From assembly GCF_030272615.1 (NCBI RefSeq), contig NC_081415.1, positions 505,873,373 to 505,937,372 on the forward strand: a stretch of 64,000 nucleotides of DNA. The letters are read 5' to 3'. Within the stretch, counting starts at the first letter, position 1. Each line of letters begins with the position of its first letter. The notes below the pieces were generated by a model that was given only the letters and a program-made list of their open reading frames with translations, made no database searches and was not told where the DNA came from. The DNA comes from Cryptomeria japonica. Taxonomy: Eukaryota > Streptophyta > Pinopsida > Cupressales > Cupressaceae. The translations under genes and the position numbers were made by a program. Below, one piece after another: positions 11,391-22,012 of this stretch.

Positions 11391-11398
11391 GTTTTATA
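11391..11398 (-). promoter_or_regulatory. Possible TATA box
   Basis: The minus strand reads TATAAAAC here, about 65 bp upstream of the telo-boxes. That would put a start site near 11360. The surrounding DNA is very AT-rich, so chance occurrence is possible. Confidence 0.35.
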
Positions 11399-11557
11399 TT
11401 TTTTTTTTCAAATCATATTTAAACAAGTGCTATATAGTGGGAATACTTGTTTTCATAGTATTGTAATAAAAATATTTGTTCAAATTTTTAATCATTATAA
11501 TTTTGAATCATTATTATTTTAAAATTATATTATTTAATTATATTTATGTAATATTAA

Positions 11558-11573
11558 CTATTAGCATACCTAT
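11558..11573 (+). repeat. Left target-site duplication of the LINE
   Basis: CTATTAGCATACCTAT matches CTTTTAGCATACTTAT at 17861-17876 at 14 of 16 positions. The right copy follows the A-tail of the LINE, as expected for target-primed insertion. Confidence 0.75.
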
Positions 11574-11662
11574 TACACTAGTTTAATATGTGGTCAAAAT
11601 AGCACAAAAAAGGTATTTTTGGTTGCCTTTGGCAGATCATTCATTCCTTGGTTGTATGAGAA

Positions 11663-12346
11663 TTGTGGAAGGAGTGCAATAAAAGGATCTTTAGGGATCC
11701 ATCGATGCTTAGGGATAATCTAATAAAGAAAATTGAAGCTTTGATTATAAAATTGGCTAATACGACTGCCAAAAATAAATCCATGAAAAAAAAAACTTTC
11801 ACTAATCGAGATGAGGAGACGGTTAAGCAATTCAAGGGATTGGTTATTCACTCATTAGTGGGCAACAAAAGAGAGACTAAATGTTTAAAGGAAGTGAGAT
11901 GGAGCACCCCTGAGGTAGGTTGGATTAAAACCAATGTGGATGGTGCCTTGAAGGGCAACCTTGGACCTAGCGAAATTGGATGTGTGGCATGCAATGAGAC
12001 GAGGTATGTAATTGCAAAAAAATTGGAATTCATAGGCGTCACTACAAATTATATTGCGGAGTTCAGAGCAGCTTGGAGGGGATTGAAGCTTGGCAAGGAA
12101 TTATGTGTGGATAAAATCCATTTAGAAGGGGACTCTCTTATCACCATTAACACCATTAGGCAAAATCATGCACCCAATTAGATGTTGAATTGATGGTTCG
12201 ACCCAATCAAGAAATTGATTGATAGTTTGCAAGAATTCAAGTTGAGCCACATAGTGAGGGAAGGAAATGGTGTAGCTAATGAGTTGGCAAAGCATGCTAT
12301 AGAGGGCTTGGGCGAGTGGGGGTCAAACAACTCAAATATGTCTTAA
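11663..12346 (+). pseudogene. LINE RNase H domain (RVT_3 type)
   Basis: The frame holds the C-terminal part of a plant LINE polymerase. VRWSTPEVGWIKTNVDGALK begins the RNase H fold. Acidic catalytic residues are visible as Asp in NVDGA, Glu in YIAEFRAAWRG and Asp in LEGDSLITIN. The last motif appears as VREGNGVANELAKHA, where the usual Asp is replaced. Two in-frame stops lie near 12179 and 12191, after which the same frame continues to 12346. RNase H removes the RNA strand after reverse transcription. The piece is not functional because reverse transcriptase is missing and stops are present. Confidence 0.85.
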
Positions 12347-13122
12347 TTGCCTTATTGGGTATGAGCTGGCTTTTCTCCAGGAGAGTATTGATCGGCGATG
12401 TTTGTTTGGAAAAACCCAGACATTAGGGTATTTATTAGCGAAAGGCTAATAGAATTCATGTCCTTTGGAGTCGGCATCATTGGGTTGACATCACTCCTTG
12501 TGTGTGAAAAAACATGTGAATGAGTTGGTAGTATGAAATTGAGGATAAATATGATGACTATGGATCACACCTATTAAGAACTTTTCTGGATAAATCAGTT
12601 GATGATATATTGAGGTGGTTTAAAGTTCAAATGTGAGAGATATCCATCAAGGTGTGTGGAATAGATACGAGGTAATCATTTTGAGAACATTTCTTTAATT
12701 ATCTCGGTGAGGCTATCATTTCAACAGGTGGTTTTTAGCTATATAAGGTAGCCAAAGTGGCATTTGAATCCATTAAAGCTCTTTGTGTGCTCTGCTACTA
12801 ATGCTAAAGTATTTCATTGATGATGGACATGCCGGTTATTTTGGAAGCCACCAAGCGGCAAATGTCTTTCCTTGGTGAAGTATTGGACAAGTGTCTACTT
12901 ATCACGGTGGCTTTAGGTCAGCCCTTGGTTTTACATGCTATCAAAAGGGTGTTGGAATTTTTGCGGGCCTATCATAAATAGAGTGAATGCAAATGTCATG
13001 ACCATGTTCTTAGCTATGCTAATCTACATGGAGGTGAGCAAGGCTCAGGCTAAGAAATTGTGTCAAATGGTGTTTTTGCTTGCCTTTCTAAGTGAAATTG
13101 ATACTTCCCTAGACAATATTGA
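12347..13122 (+). pseudogene. Decayed LINE region after RNase H
   Basis: No single long frame survives. A 53-codon frame at 12820-12981 contains VILEATKRQMSFLGEVLDKC and then ALGQPLVLHAIKRVLEFLRA. The frame at 12935-13219 runs into the LTR element. Composition stays protein-like, which suggests a decayed ORF between RNase H and the 3' end, but I recognise no family. Confidence 0.35.
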
Positions 13123-13206
13123 TGGGAATCTCTTAATCCTTATGCTGCAAAACTTTTATATGACCCAGGGCAGGAGTGTAGAGGTCAAGAAATACCCTAT
13201 TGTCCA
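13123..13206 (+). pseudogene. Left part of a split LINE ORF
   Basis: Twenty-eight codons (WESLNPYAAKLLYDPGQECR, then GQEIPYCP) lead directly into the insertion site. They follow an in-frame TGA at 13120-13122. The frame continues without shift at 17208 once the inserted element and one copy of GTCCA are ignored. Confidence 0.6.
13202..13206 (+). repeat. Left TSD (GTCCA) of the LTR element
   Basis: GTCCA here and at 17203-17207 flank the LTR element exactly, the 5-bp duplication typical of LTR retrotransposon integration. Confidence 0.95.
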
Positions 13207-14387
13207 TGATGAATACTAAGAGGGGGGGGTGAATTAGTATACCAAAAAATATTGTAGTCAAACTTTTAAATAGTTTAGCAGATAACCGGTGCAACAGATT
13301 CACTAATAAACCAGTTAAGATAAGTGCAAACCAAATAGCAAACAAAGCATTCACCCACAAGAGCACAATCACAATAACACAAGATATTTGACGTGGAAAC
13401 CCAAATGGGAAAAACCATAGTGAGCAGAAACTCACAAGTAACTATCTGCAGAATAGTAACCAGACCAATCAAGGTTAGACCGGTTAAGGTCATACAATGT
13501 TCTTCACCAGAATAGATCATGTTAGGAATCTAGATCTCTGTTAGGAGATAAGTCCTATTAAAGACTACCTTGTTAAAGGATTTCAAATCCACAGTTGTGA
13601 ACCACCTTGTTAGAGGATTTACAAAGGCTTTGTTGGGCCTACCCAGTTAAGGGTTTCAGACTTGTCAAAGATATTAGTAATCAACAAGTGAATGATCTAG
13701 ATGCTAGCACAGTATGCTTGGTTAGATCCTTGACAACTCATTGTTAATGCATTTCAGCATTACTTCAGTCTTCAAAATCTCCACACTCTATCTCTTCACA
13801 CAGACCCAATCTTCTCTCCAATGATCGCACATAACCTTTTATATTCTATCTCTCATATATTATCTCATCCATGCAAACCCTAGACATGATGTCCTTATTA
13901 AGGAATCTAATTTCATGTCGGTCCAATAGAATTAGACTACGAGTTCCTAGGTATAGTGCATCTAGACACATTTGGTAACACGACAAAAGCACACCGCCAA
14001 AGTGTCAGTGGATGATAACTCATCACACATTATAGTAATATCGGTTGGTAACTCATCACAGATATATACCCATTAATACAATATACCGATTACCGGTTGT
14101 CAAAAATGAAGACTGGAAGATCGTAGTGTTCCGATCAAAAAGTTAATTACCACTTGGGTCCTTCGTACCGCTCGAGATCCTCGAATCGCTTGGGGTCTTC
14201 ATACCACTTGGGATCTTCAATCAATCTGTGACCGGTAAACCATCTTCTGCAAAATATCGATAGTCTAAAGACTATACATTCAATAATACACAATATCGGT
14301 TGGAACAATTACCAGTTGAGCATAACTCATACATCAAGAAAGTGTGTGTCCATCAATGACAATCAAAACATCATCAAAATGCCAACA
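13207..14387 (-). repeat. 3' LTR (left copy)
   Basis: Starts TGATGAATACTAAG and ends GCCAACA on the plus strand (TGTTGG...CATCA on the element strand). It matches 16033-17202 along its length; one indel of about 15 bp lies near 13460. Confidence 0.95.
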
Positions 14388-14399
14388 ATCTCCACCTTT
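14388..14399 (-). other. Polypurine tract
   Basis: The element strand reads AAAGGTGGAGAT immediately before TGTTGGC of the 3' LTR. This is the usual plus-strand priming site and resembles copia PPTs. Confidence 0.8.
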
Positions 14400-14764
14400 G
14401 GCATTGATGGCAACACTTAGGAAAAATTTGACATCTAAGTGTTTTAACAACAAAAATGCCATAATCAAAGTTACTCCCCCTAAGCATATACACTACCCCT
14501 TTTGCAAAGATTACAATGTACATTGTTCCCCAAAATGGTAACATGAAAGTGCATGAAATGATAACATTCACCAAAATTTTAATGTACACTACCGCTTCAA
14601 ATCTTTTGTCGATTGACAGGTAACATATACCAATTAAGGTCTTTGCCGATATAAACCGGGGGTTCGAAATATTTCACCAATATGTTCCCCCTAAGCTTTT
14701 CTAAAGCTCAGTTTGTCGATTCAGAGACTTCCACACTAGGTGCAGAAACAAGTTCATCTTATGA

Positions 14765-15994
14765 CTATTCTTCTGATTTCTTTTTCCAAGTTTTATTCAT
14801 CTCCACCTGAACGGTTTCAACATCAATCTTCCCTTCTGGAGTGATCGGTATATCACCCGATAGGTTCTTTCTTAGTCTGCAAGTTCTGGCAGTGTGTCCC
14901 AGTTTGTTGCAATGATAGCATACCATTCCAGGTGTTCTCCATGGTCCATTATTCATACTTCCATTCTTCCTTTTGCATGTTGCAACAGTGTGACTGCTAC
15001 CACGACAGATCAAACAATTTGCTTTCCAACTAGTTGTCGCTTGATAACCACCTGACCGATGGTCATAGGTATTATATCGGTTGGGATTTCGGTTCACAGG
15101 AAGTTCCAGAATAACTCCTTGAGTCCTTGGAGGATATCTCCCAGTGTTGTGGAAAACCGACCTGCATTCAAATGCTCTATGCCCAAACTTGTTGCATGCA
15201 TAACAATTTCCATTGAATCTATTGGATCTAGGCATATTGTTTTGAAAATAAGGAAAATTGTTGTAGGCCTTGCTTCTACACACATTGACAGTGTGTCCTT
15301 CTTTGAGACAATTAAAGAAAATAGGTTTAAATTTTTGCTTACCTTTATCCTTGGATGTCGGTTGCTTCTTTGATGCTTCAGCTTTTGTTCTAGAGGTCTC
15401 ACCTTCCTCATATCTAGAGAAACCAAGTCCAATGGTATTCTTTACTGGCTTTGCCAATTCTAGCTTTTGCTCTAACTTAGCAGTACTCCGATTGAATTTG
15501 GCAAGTATCTCTTTTGACTCAGTAAGTTCCTTGGAAATAGCAGCATTGGATTCCATCAAGGTTGCATTCTCAAAAATAGCCATGTTTAGTTCACCTTACA
15601 TTACTTCTTTTTCCACTTTACTCTCTTGGAGATGAGCAGTAAGGGTACTGATTTCTTGCTTCAGCTTGGAAATCTCATGATCTTTGTCTTTTACCAAATC
15701 TTCAGTTTTCCTTCTATTCTCAAGCTCCTGACATATTCTGATAGTCAGTCCTTCCAACTCCCTTCTCAGGTTGGCTTTAGATTCATTCAGTTTTTCAACT
15801 TCTTCAACTAGGGCATCCATGTCTGCTTCATCAGAAGAGCTATTTTCAGTAAGTTCCATCAGTTTTTCAGCATGCTCTCTTCTTTTGGCCAAAGAGGCTT
15901 TATACTTGACTTTGAGTTCATCATAGGCTCTCTCAGTCTGAGTGAGATGATGAGTAAGTTCCCTCACACTGTATTCCCCCATATCTCCTTCCAA
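14765..15994 (-). pseudogene. C-terminal gag fragment: coiled coil plus four zinc knuckles
   Basis: One 410-codon frame interrupted by a single TAA at 15598-15596. The N-terminal part is a strongly heptad-like coiled coil (DALVEEVEKLNESKANLRRE, later EISKLKQEISTL). After a basic linker come four CCHC-type knuckles: FFNCLKEGHTVNVC (first Cys lost), CYACNKFGHRAFEC, CLICRGSSHTVATC and CYHCNKLGHTARTC. Such knuckles bind the packaged RNA. Copia Gag normally has an N-terminal capsid domain and a single knuckle; here that domain is missing because the frame begins just after the primer site. Four knuckles are unusual. The stop may derive from CAA to TAA. The product could have acted as an RNA-binding adaptor for packaging, which is inference. 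Confidence 0.85.
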
Positions 15995-16017
15995 GTGGTC
16001 AGACTTATAGAAAGGTT

Positions 16018-16030
16018 GGCTCTGACACCA
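16018..16030 (-). other. Primer binding site (initiator Met tRNA type)
   Basis: The element strand reads TGGTGTCAGAGCC two bases after the 5' LTR end. The standard plant site is TGGTATCAGAGC, so one mismatch is seen. Confidence 0.9.
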
Positions 16031-16032
16031 AT

Positions 16033-17202
16033 TGATGAATACTAAGAAGGGGGGGGGGGTGAATTAGTATACCAAAAAATACTATAGTCAAACTTTTAAA
16101 TAGTTTAACAAATAACTGGTGCAACAGATTCACTAATAAACCAGTTAAGATAAGTGCAAACCAAATAACAAACAAAGCATTCACCCACAAGAGCACAATC
16201 ACCATAACACAAGATATTTGACGTGGAAACCCAAATGGGAAAAACCACGGTGAGCAGAAACTCACAAGTAACTATCTGCAGAATAGTAACCAAACCGGTT
16301 AAGGTCATACAATGTTCTTCACCAGAACAAATCCTATTAGCACTCTAGATCTTTGTTAGGAGATAAGTCTTGTTAAAGACTACCTTGTTAAAGGATTCCA
16401 GATCCACAGTTGTGAACCACCTTGTTAGAGGATTTACAAAGGCTTTGTTGGGCCTACCCGGTTAAGGGTTTCAGACTTGTCGAAGATATTAGTAACCAAC
16501 AAGTGAATGATCTAGATGCTAGCACAATATGTTTAGTTAGATCCTTGACAACTCATTGTTAATGCATCTCATCATTACTTCAGTCTTCAAAATCTCCACA
16601 CTTTATCTCTTCACATAGACCTAATCTTCTCTCCAATGATCGCACATAACCTTTTCTATTCTATCTCTCATATATTATCTCATCCATGCAAACCCTAGAC
16701 ATGATGTCCTTATAAAGGAATCTAATTTTATGTCGGTCCAATAGAATTAGACTACAAGTTCCTAGGTACAGTGCATCTAGATACATTTGGTAACACGACA
16801 CAAGCACACCGCCAAATTGTCAGTGGATGATAACTCATCACACATTACAGTAATACCGGTTGGTAACTCATCACAGATATATACTGGTTAATACAATATA
16901 TCGATTACCGGTTGTCAAAAATGAAGACTAGAAGATCGTAGTGTTCCGATCAAAAAGTTAACTACCGCTTGGGTCCTTCATACCGCTTGAGATCCTCGAA
17001 CCGCTTGGAGTATTCATACCACTTGGGATCTTCAATCAATCTGTGACCGGTAAACTATCTTCTGCAAAATATCGATAGTCTAAAGACTATACATTCGATA
17101 ATACACAATACCGGTTGGAACAATTACCAGTTGAGCATAACTCATACATCAAGAAAGTGTGTGTCCATCAATGACAATCAAAACATCATCAAAATGCCAA
17201 TA
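16033..17202 (-). repeat. 5' LTR (right copy)
   Basis: Direct copy of 13207-14387. Its terminal bases are GCCAATA where the other copy has GCCAACA, so the outer TG is mutated to TA on the element strand. GTCCA follows at once. Confidence 0.95.
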
Positions 17203-17207
17203 GTCCA
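17203..17207 (+). repeat. Right TSD (GTCCA) of the LTR element
   Basis: Matches 13202-13206. Confidence 0.95.
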
Positions 17208-17594
17208 AACCTTAGAGCCGGAGCTATTGGAGAGGATTTGAATGTGAAAATGTGGAGCATCAATTTCTTACTGAGACTAGCTAGAATGACTCCAAGACCG
17301 GTGAAAGGGTGGATTAAGAGATATATGGTTGAAGAATGCTTGTTGGAGAACGTGGATGATGATGAGATTTATGTTGGGGTCCAAGGCCTCGAGGATGCAA
17401 ATGAGTGGGGACTGGGCCTCGATGAAGAGTGGATTGAAAATGATTCTCAAGATGTGGAGGATATTGTTGTGGCTGAGGCTCACGTAGAGTGTGGTATCGA
17501 CTATCCAATGATTGCTCATGCCATGGATGCGAGGAAGATGAGGACTCTTGAAGGAACTAAGTCAAAGGGTGAGGCATATGGTGAAGAAAATTAA
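17208..17594 (+). pseudogene. Right part of the split LINE ORF
   Basis: This frame continues from 13206 with no shift (NLRAGAIGEDLNVKMWSINF), then reads KGWIKRYMVEECLLENVDDD, an acidic stretch (LGLDEEWIENDSQDVED) and a Lys/Glu-rich end, stopping at 17592-17594. With the left part it makes 156 uninterrupted codons. I do not recognise the protein. Its position after RNase H and before the A-tail makes it part of the LINE or of a sequence carried with it. Confidence 0.55.
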
Positions 17595-17860
17595 TGCATT
17601 GAGCCTATAGGTTGGTCTGGGATGGGTCTCTTTTTGTCTACATTAAGTCTGTTATGCCCAATTTTGTATAATGCTCTGACCCTTTTGTTATGTCTAGGAT
17701 GTAATGGCAGAATAGTATATGGGCAATTATGGTATATAGTATGGTTTCATGGAAAGTTCAGTATAACATATCTATACTATGTAAATAAACAATGTAATGC
17801 TCCTTTAAGTTTTAATATAATGGTTGTTGCCCCTTAGAAACTATTTACTGATCAAAAAAA

Positions 17861-17876
17861 CTTTTAGCATACTTAT
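17861..17876 (+). repeat. Right target-site duplication of the LINE
   Basis: CTTTTAGCATACTTAT, matching 11558-11573 with two differences, directly after the A-tail. Confidence 0.75.
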
Positions 17877-18945
17877 CTTTAGAGGAATATAGGTAAATTA
17901 TGTTGAAGATATATATTTGTTCATTATTCCACTTAAAATAATACTATATTATTATATTTCTATTAAACTATTGACCAAAGAAAAAAATCTATTAAGACTA
18001 CATCAACATCATATCTTTAGACGAATTGATTGAGATAACCAAAGAAAAAAATCTATTAAAACTACATCATCATCATCAATGTCGTTGTCATTATCATTAT
18101 TATATCTTTAGATGAATTTATTGAGATAGTTATGAAGTTAACTAACTGCATGATGAAGATAGACAAAAGTGAATGATCAGTTAAACTCAGAGTGTGTGAG
18201 AGTTAAGGAGTGGAAGTGAAGATAAAATTAAATTAAATTAAAAATAAACAATAAATTGATTTTTTATATTTCATGAATTTAAGTCTCACAACTCTTACTT
18301 GTTCAACTCGCTCGACCATGTCCAAGATCACTTCCTAATTTATGCAAATGTTGAGTTGTCTTCAACTCCTTATCTCCATATCTTAGGTAGCATCTATAGT
18401 TTATTGGGTGGCATATGTGGATTAGAATTTGCATTTAAGTTAATGTTTGTTTGAGGGTGTAAGGATAATTATCCCTCTGCCTGTGTTAACATTCTTCCCA
18501 CATTACTTAGAATTTAATGTATCTCTCTTAATTGTTTTCAATCATTTTAGGTCTATTCACATGTATGACCAACCGCCATTGCTCCTCTTTAAATTTTTCT
18601 TAGCCTATCATTCTCAAACATTGTTTTCTCTTGTTTGGCCTGCTCCCATGGTGACCTCTACAAATATGGCTAATTTTTCATACCAGCTCCCCTCAATGTT
18701 CGAGTGAAGCTTCATGTGAGGCATTGAGAATTTCCCTATTTAGGTCAATGCTCTCATGACCATCTTGCCCCTTTATTTGTGCATCCTAATAAGTAGATTG
18801 AGGAAGTTATATGTGATCTAGTTGGAAAACACATCCTCTCTACCCCGTCATGTGTCTTATTTACCCATCTCAAATTATGTCTGTGTTCTTGTCCATTTGT
18901 CTCGAACTCTCTCAAAAATTTGGCCATTTAACTCATATTTCCTAT
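17877..18945. other. No recognisable gene
   Basis: AT-rich DNA. A diverged short direct repeat is visible: CCAAAGAAAAAAATCTATTA at about 17977 and 18039, each followed by ACTACATCA and an ATATCTTTAGA box. The plus frame at 18447-18707 has no domain signature. Confidence 0.4.
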
Positions 18946-19369
18946 TGTATACCTGAAATGAGGGTTAGCCAATAAACAACATAGAAAAGCAAGTATACAA
19001 ATGAAACATAACAAAACAAAGATTTAAATGATAAAACAAACCGAATCATCCATCTCCTAAGGTTGTTTCATTGTTCTCTATCTCCAAGGATCCTTCAAAT
19101 CAAGGTGGCTCTTAGCTTGGATGAGAACTTGATCTCTAGGATGACTACCTAAAGAATGAGGGATATGTGATCAAAGATCTAAATGCAAAGCATTTAATAT
19201 CTTAGCATGATTTTGATATGAAACTAGATAATGATATGTTGCAAGGATAATGATATTTATACGAAGCTAAATTAACATGAAGATGAGATTAAGATGATAT
19301 TAAGCTAGCATGGAAATGAAACTAACATGATAAAATCTATGATATGATGCTACTAAATGATCTACTTAC
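18946..19369 (-). repeat. Outer gypsy LTR, left segment
   Basis: Begins TGTATACCTGAAATGAGGG, closely resembling the start of the nested solo LTR (TGTATGCCATAAATGTGGG). Both then share ATCCTT...CAAGGTG...TTGATCTCT...GGATG. It ends at the CTTAC duplicated by that insertion and resumes at 20980. Confidence 0.75.
19365..19369 (+). repeat. Left TSD (CTTAC)
   Basis: CTTAC directly before TGTATGCC; the second copy is at 20975-20979. Confidence 0.85.
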
Positions 19370-20974
19370 TGTATGCCATAAATGTGGGATCATCCTGCAA
19401 ATGGGACAAAACACCTCAAACACACACATGAAACATTGCATTAGAGTTAGTAATCACAAAAACATGTTAGTGAACTAAAAACTCTCAAAATCGTTCCATG
19501 CTCCTCTATCCCTAAAGATCCTTAAGATTCAAGGTGACCCTCACTTGGAAGAGCACTTGATCTCTTGGATGTCAACCTAGAGAACGAGATTTAAATGATG
19601 ATTCTAGGATCAAAATGATTGCAACTAAGATCCTAGTGAATTGCTAAGATGATGATATGAATAAAAGCTAAGGATGCAAGATTAAAAGTTTAGTGATGAT
19701 CAAGATGGTGGAAATGATATGAGGCTAAGTTAATTCCAAATTGAAGATTATAATGAGCTAATTAAGCTAGATGAATATGAAAAAGCATGTAATTCATATG
19801 ATCTAAAACATAATACAATTAAGCTAAATGCTATGATGTTAATGATAGAAGGCTTGGATGCTTGAAGGTGACCAATGAGCTCCTTTGATAACCTGCAAAA
19901 GACTATAATTTTGATGCACTCGATTGGGATCCTTGAATTGAATAAATAAGCTCTATTTATAGGCAAAGTAGATAAATGGGTGGTTGAGATTGAGTAATCT
20001 CAATGAGGGCTAGGATTGAAAGTTATCAATCCATGGGAGAGATTCAATCCAATCCCAAGTTGATAAATGTCACCTTGAGAGGGCTTGAGAGGATGATAAA
20101 CAAGAATTAGATGCTAAGCAAGCAATTAGGGATAAACTCAAGGAGTGACATCATTGGATAATGTCATTAACCAGGGAGGCATGCTATTACCCAAGAGGTA
20201 AACTCTTGTGCAACATGGGAAAATGGTTAAAGGGACAACCATCATGGCTAAGGGGTGTGAGATTGTAAGAGGCATTAAATTCCTTTTGAAGACTTTGGAG
20301 GCTAACTTGCTCAAAGACGAAAACCACCAGTGGTTTATGTAAGAGCCTTACATGTTTGGAAGACTCGACAAGTTAACTTGTTGAAATAGATAAAGTCTTA
20401 AATTCATTTTGAAGACTTTCTTCCAAATTTGGAGAAGTGACTCCCCCAAATTTGGGGAAAGGACATGATTAGGATATTAGACACGATCAAGATGGGATTA
20501 GGAGGTTTATAGAAGGATGATTATGGAGGCAAGTGGGAGATGTAGGATTTTGCAAGTGAGTGAGGAAAATAGGTATTTTAGCAAATCAAAATGGTTTAAT
20601 TTAGCCAAAAGGGATGCAACTTGCATTTGTAGGATTTTGCAAGTGGGGGAACTATTCACAAATAAATAATGATTTATTTATTTTCAAAGGGGATTTTCAA
20701 TTAAATGTGAATTTAATCAAAAGGGGAAAGAGGGATTTTAATCAAATAAATACGATTTATTCAATCAAATGGCTAAGGGTACTTAATCAAACCTTAGTTT
20801 AATTAATAGGTTAGGCTAGAAGAAGGAGATTTAATCAAATCTTTAATTTGATTAAAAGGTCAATTAGAAGAATAGGAATATTAATTAAATTTTAATTTAA
20901 TTAATTGGAAGAATTAGGGATAATTAAATGAAGAAAATTCACTTAATTCATTGTGCAACTTTTAGGTGTCTACA
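19370..20974 (-). mobile_element. Solo LTR of the same gypsy family
   Basis: A 1605-bp sequence from TGTATGCC to GGTGTCTACA (on the element strand TGTAGACACC...GGCATACA), flanked by CTTAC on both sides. It has no internal region, so it is a solo LTR, normally produced by recombination between the two LTRs of an element. A TATA-like TATAAATA lies at 19961-19954 on the element strand. It is homologous but diverged from the LTR it sits in. Confidence 0.88.
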
Positions 20975-20979
20975 CTTAC
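20975..20979 (+). repeat. Right TSD (CTTAC)
   Basis: Matches 19365-19369. Confidence 0.85.
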
Positions 20980-21994
20980 TATTATCAAAGAGAGGCTAAC
21001 ATGGTTGATGAAATGAGACTATAACTTAGATGCATGAAGACTTGGATTGATGATAATGAAGGAAATGAAGCCTATTTATAGAATAAATGGGCAATTGGAG
21101 GGTTAAGATTGAGTAATCTTAACAAGGGTTAGGATTGAATGATCTTCAATCTTTGTGAGATTTTCAACCCAATACTAGGCTGGCAAGTGGCACCATGAGG
21201 AGGCTTGAGAGGAGATGTAAGAGGCATTAAATGCTTGAGAAGACACGGTGGTTACCTTAGGAAGTAAGGTTAGGGTTGATTTATTGGATAATGTTTTTAT
21301 CCAAAGGATAAACTCATGTGCAAGAGTTAATGGATAACCATGGTCTAAGCAATGAATGCTTGAAGAGACCCATGGTTTAGATAAGAGTTAAGTTAGAGAG
21401 AAAGTTTCTAACCAAGGGTTGAGGTTGAGTTAGCCATTAATGATTATTGAAGACTTTGGAGGTTAACTTGTTGGGGACACAACCTTTAATGGTTTATAAA
21501 GACTTTGAGGGTGAGGGTTTGAGAAGTGACTTGTTTTTGCTTAGGAATGTGACAATGTTTAGGATAGGATTAAATTTAATTAAGTAGGATTTAGGAGGTT
21601 CTAGAAGAATGATTAGGATGCAAGTGGATCTTGTAGGAGAATGTAAGTGGGGAAAATTAGGATTTTTAATTAAAATAAAATATTTTATTTCAATTAAAGG
21701 ACACAACTTGCATTTGTAGGAAAACACAAGGTGGGGGGGGGATTTATAAATAAATATTGGTTTATTTATATTAGAAGATGAATTTAATTAAATGTGGAAA
21801 GGGGATTTAATCAAATAAATAAGATTTATTCAATTAACAGAAGAAAGGTTAATTAATCAACTGTTGAATTTGATTAATGGTTGGATAGAAGGAAAGGGGA
21901 TATTAATTAAACCTCAATTTAATTAATAGGTGGATAAATGATAATTAAACAAATAAAATTCATTTAATTAAGTGTGTAGATTTAGGTGTCTACA
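20980..21994 (-). repeat. Outer gypsy LTR, right segment
   Basis: Continues the LTR split at 19369 and ends GGTGTCTACA (TGTAGACACC on the element strand). TATAAATA at 21080-21073 on the element strand is the likely promoter TATA box. The rejoined LTR is about 1.44 kb. Confidence 0.8.
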
Positions 21995-22008
21995 TTTTGC
22001 CCCTCTTT
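21995..22008 (-). other. Polypurine tract of the gypsy element
   Basis: The element strand reads AAAGAGGGGCAAAA directly before TGTAGACACC. It fixes the minus orientation and marks this LTR as the 3' LTR. Confidence 0.85.
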
Positions 22009-22012
22009 GAAG

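Larger units (their letters stand above)
13207..17202 (-). mobile_element. Non-autonomous LTR retrotransposon with half-gag
   Basis: A complete 3996-bp element in minus orientation: two direct LTRs of about 1.17-1.18 kb, 5-bp TSDs, an initiator-Met-tRNA-type primer binding site next to the 5' LTR (right side) and a purine tract next to the 3' LTR (left side). The 1.65-kb interior encodes only a coiled-coil plus zinc-knuckle gag fragment. Protease, integrase, reverse transcriptase and RNase H are absent, so it must have been mobilised in trans. LTR style and PPT (AAAGGTGGAGAT next to TGTTGG) suggest copia relatives. The two LTRs differ at roughly 60 positions by eye, about 5%, mostly transitions, so insertion is not recent. 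Confidence 0.93.
11574..17860 (+). mobile_element. 5'-truncated LINE, split by an LTR element
   Basis: A non-LTR retrotransposon 3' portion bounded by a 16-bp imperfect TSD and ending in GATCAAAAAAA at 17850-17860. Coding traces start in the zinc-binding region that follows reverse transcriptase (LWKECNKRIFRD near 11650) and continue through an RNase H domain. A long region with further decayed frames follows. Without the LTR element at 13207-17202 and one of its TSD copies, the LINE is about 2.3 kb long. Truncation at the 5' end is normal for LINE insertions. The right TSD is at 17861-17876. Confidence 0.85.

Noticed and set aside
18957-20978. Apparent tandem repetition of a ~420-bp segment within one LTR
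   Set aside because: Better explained by the CTTAC-flanked solo LTR at 19370-20974 inserted in a homologous LTR, which places two related LTR starts next to each other.
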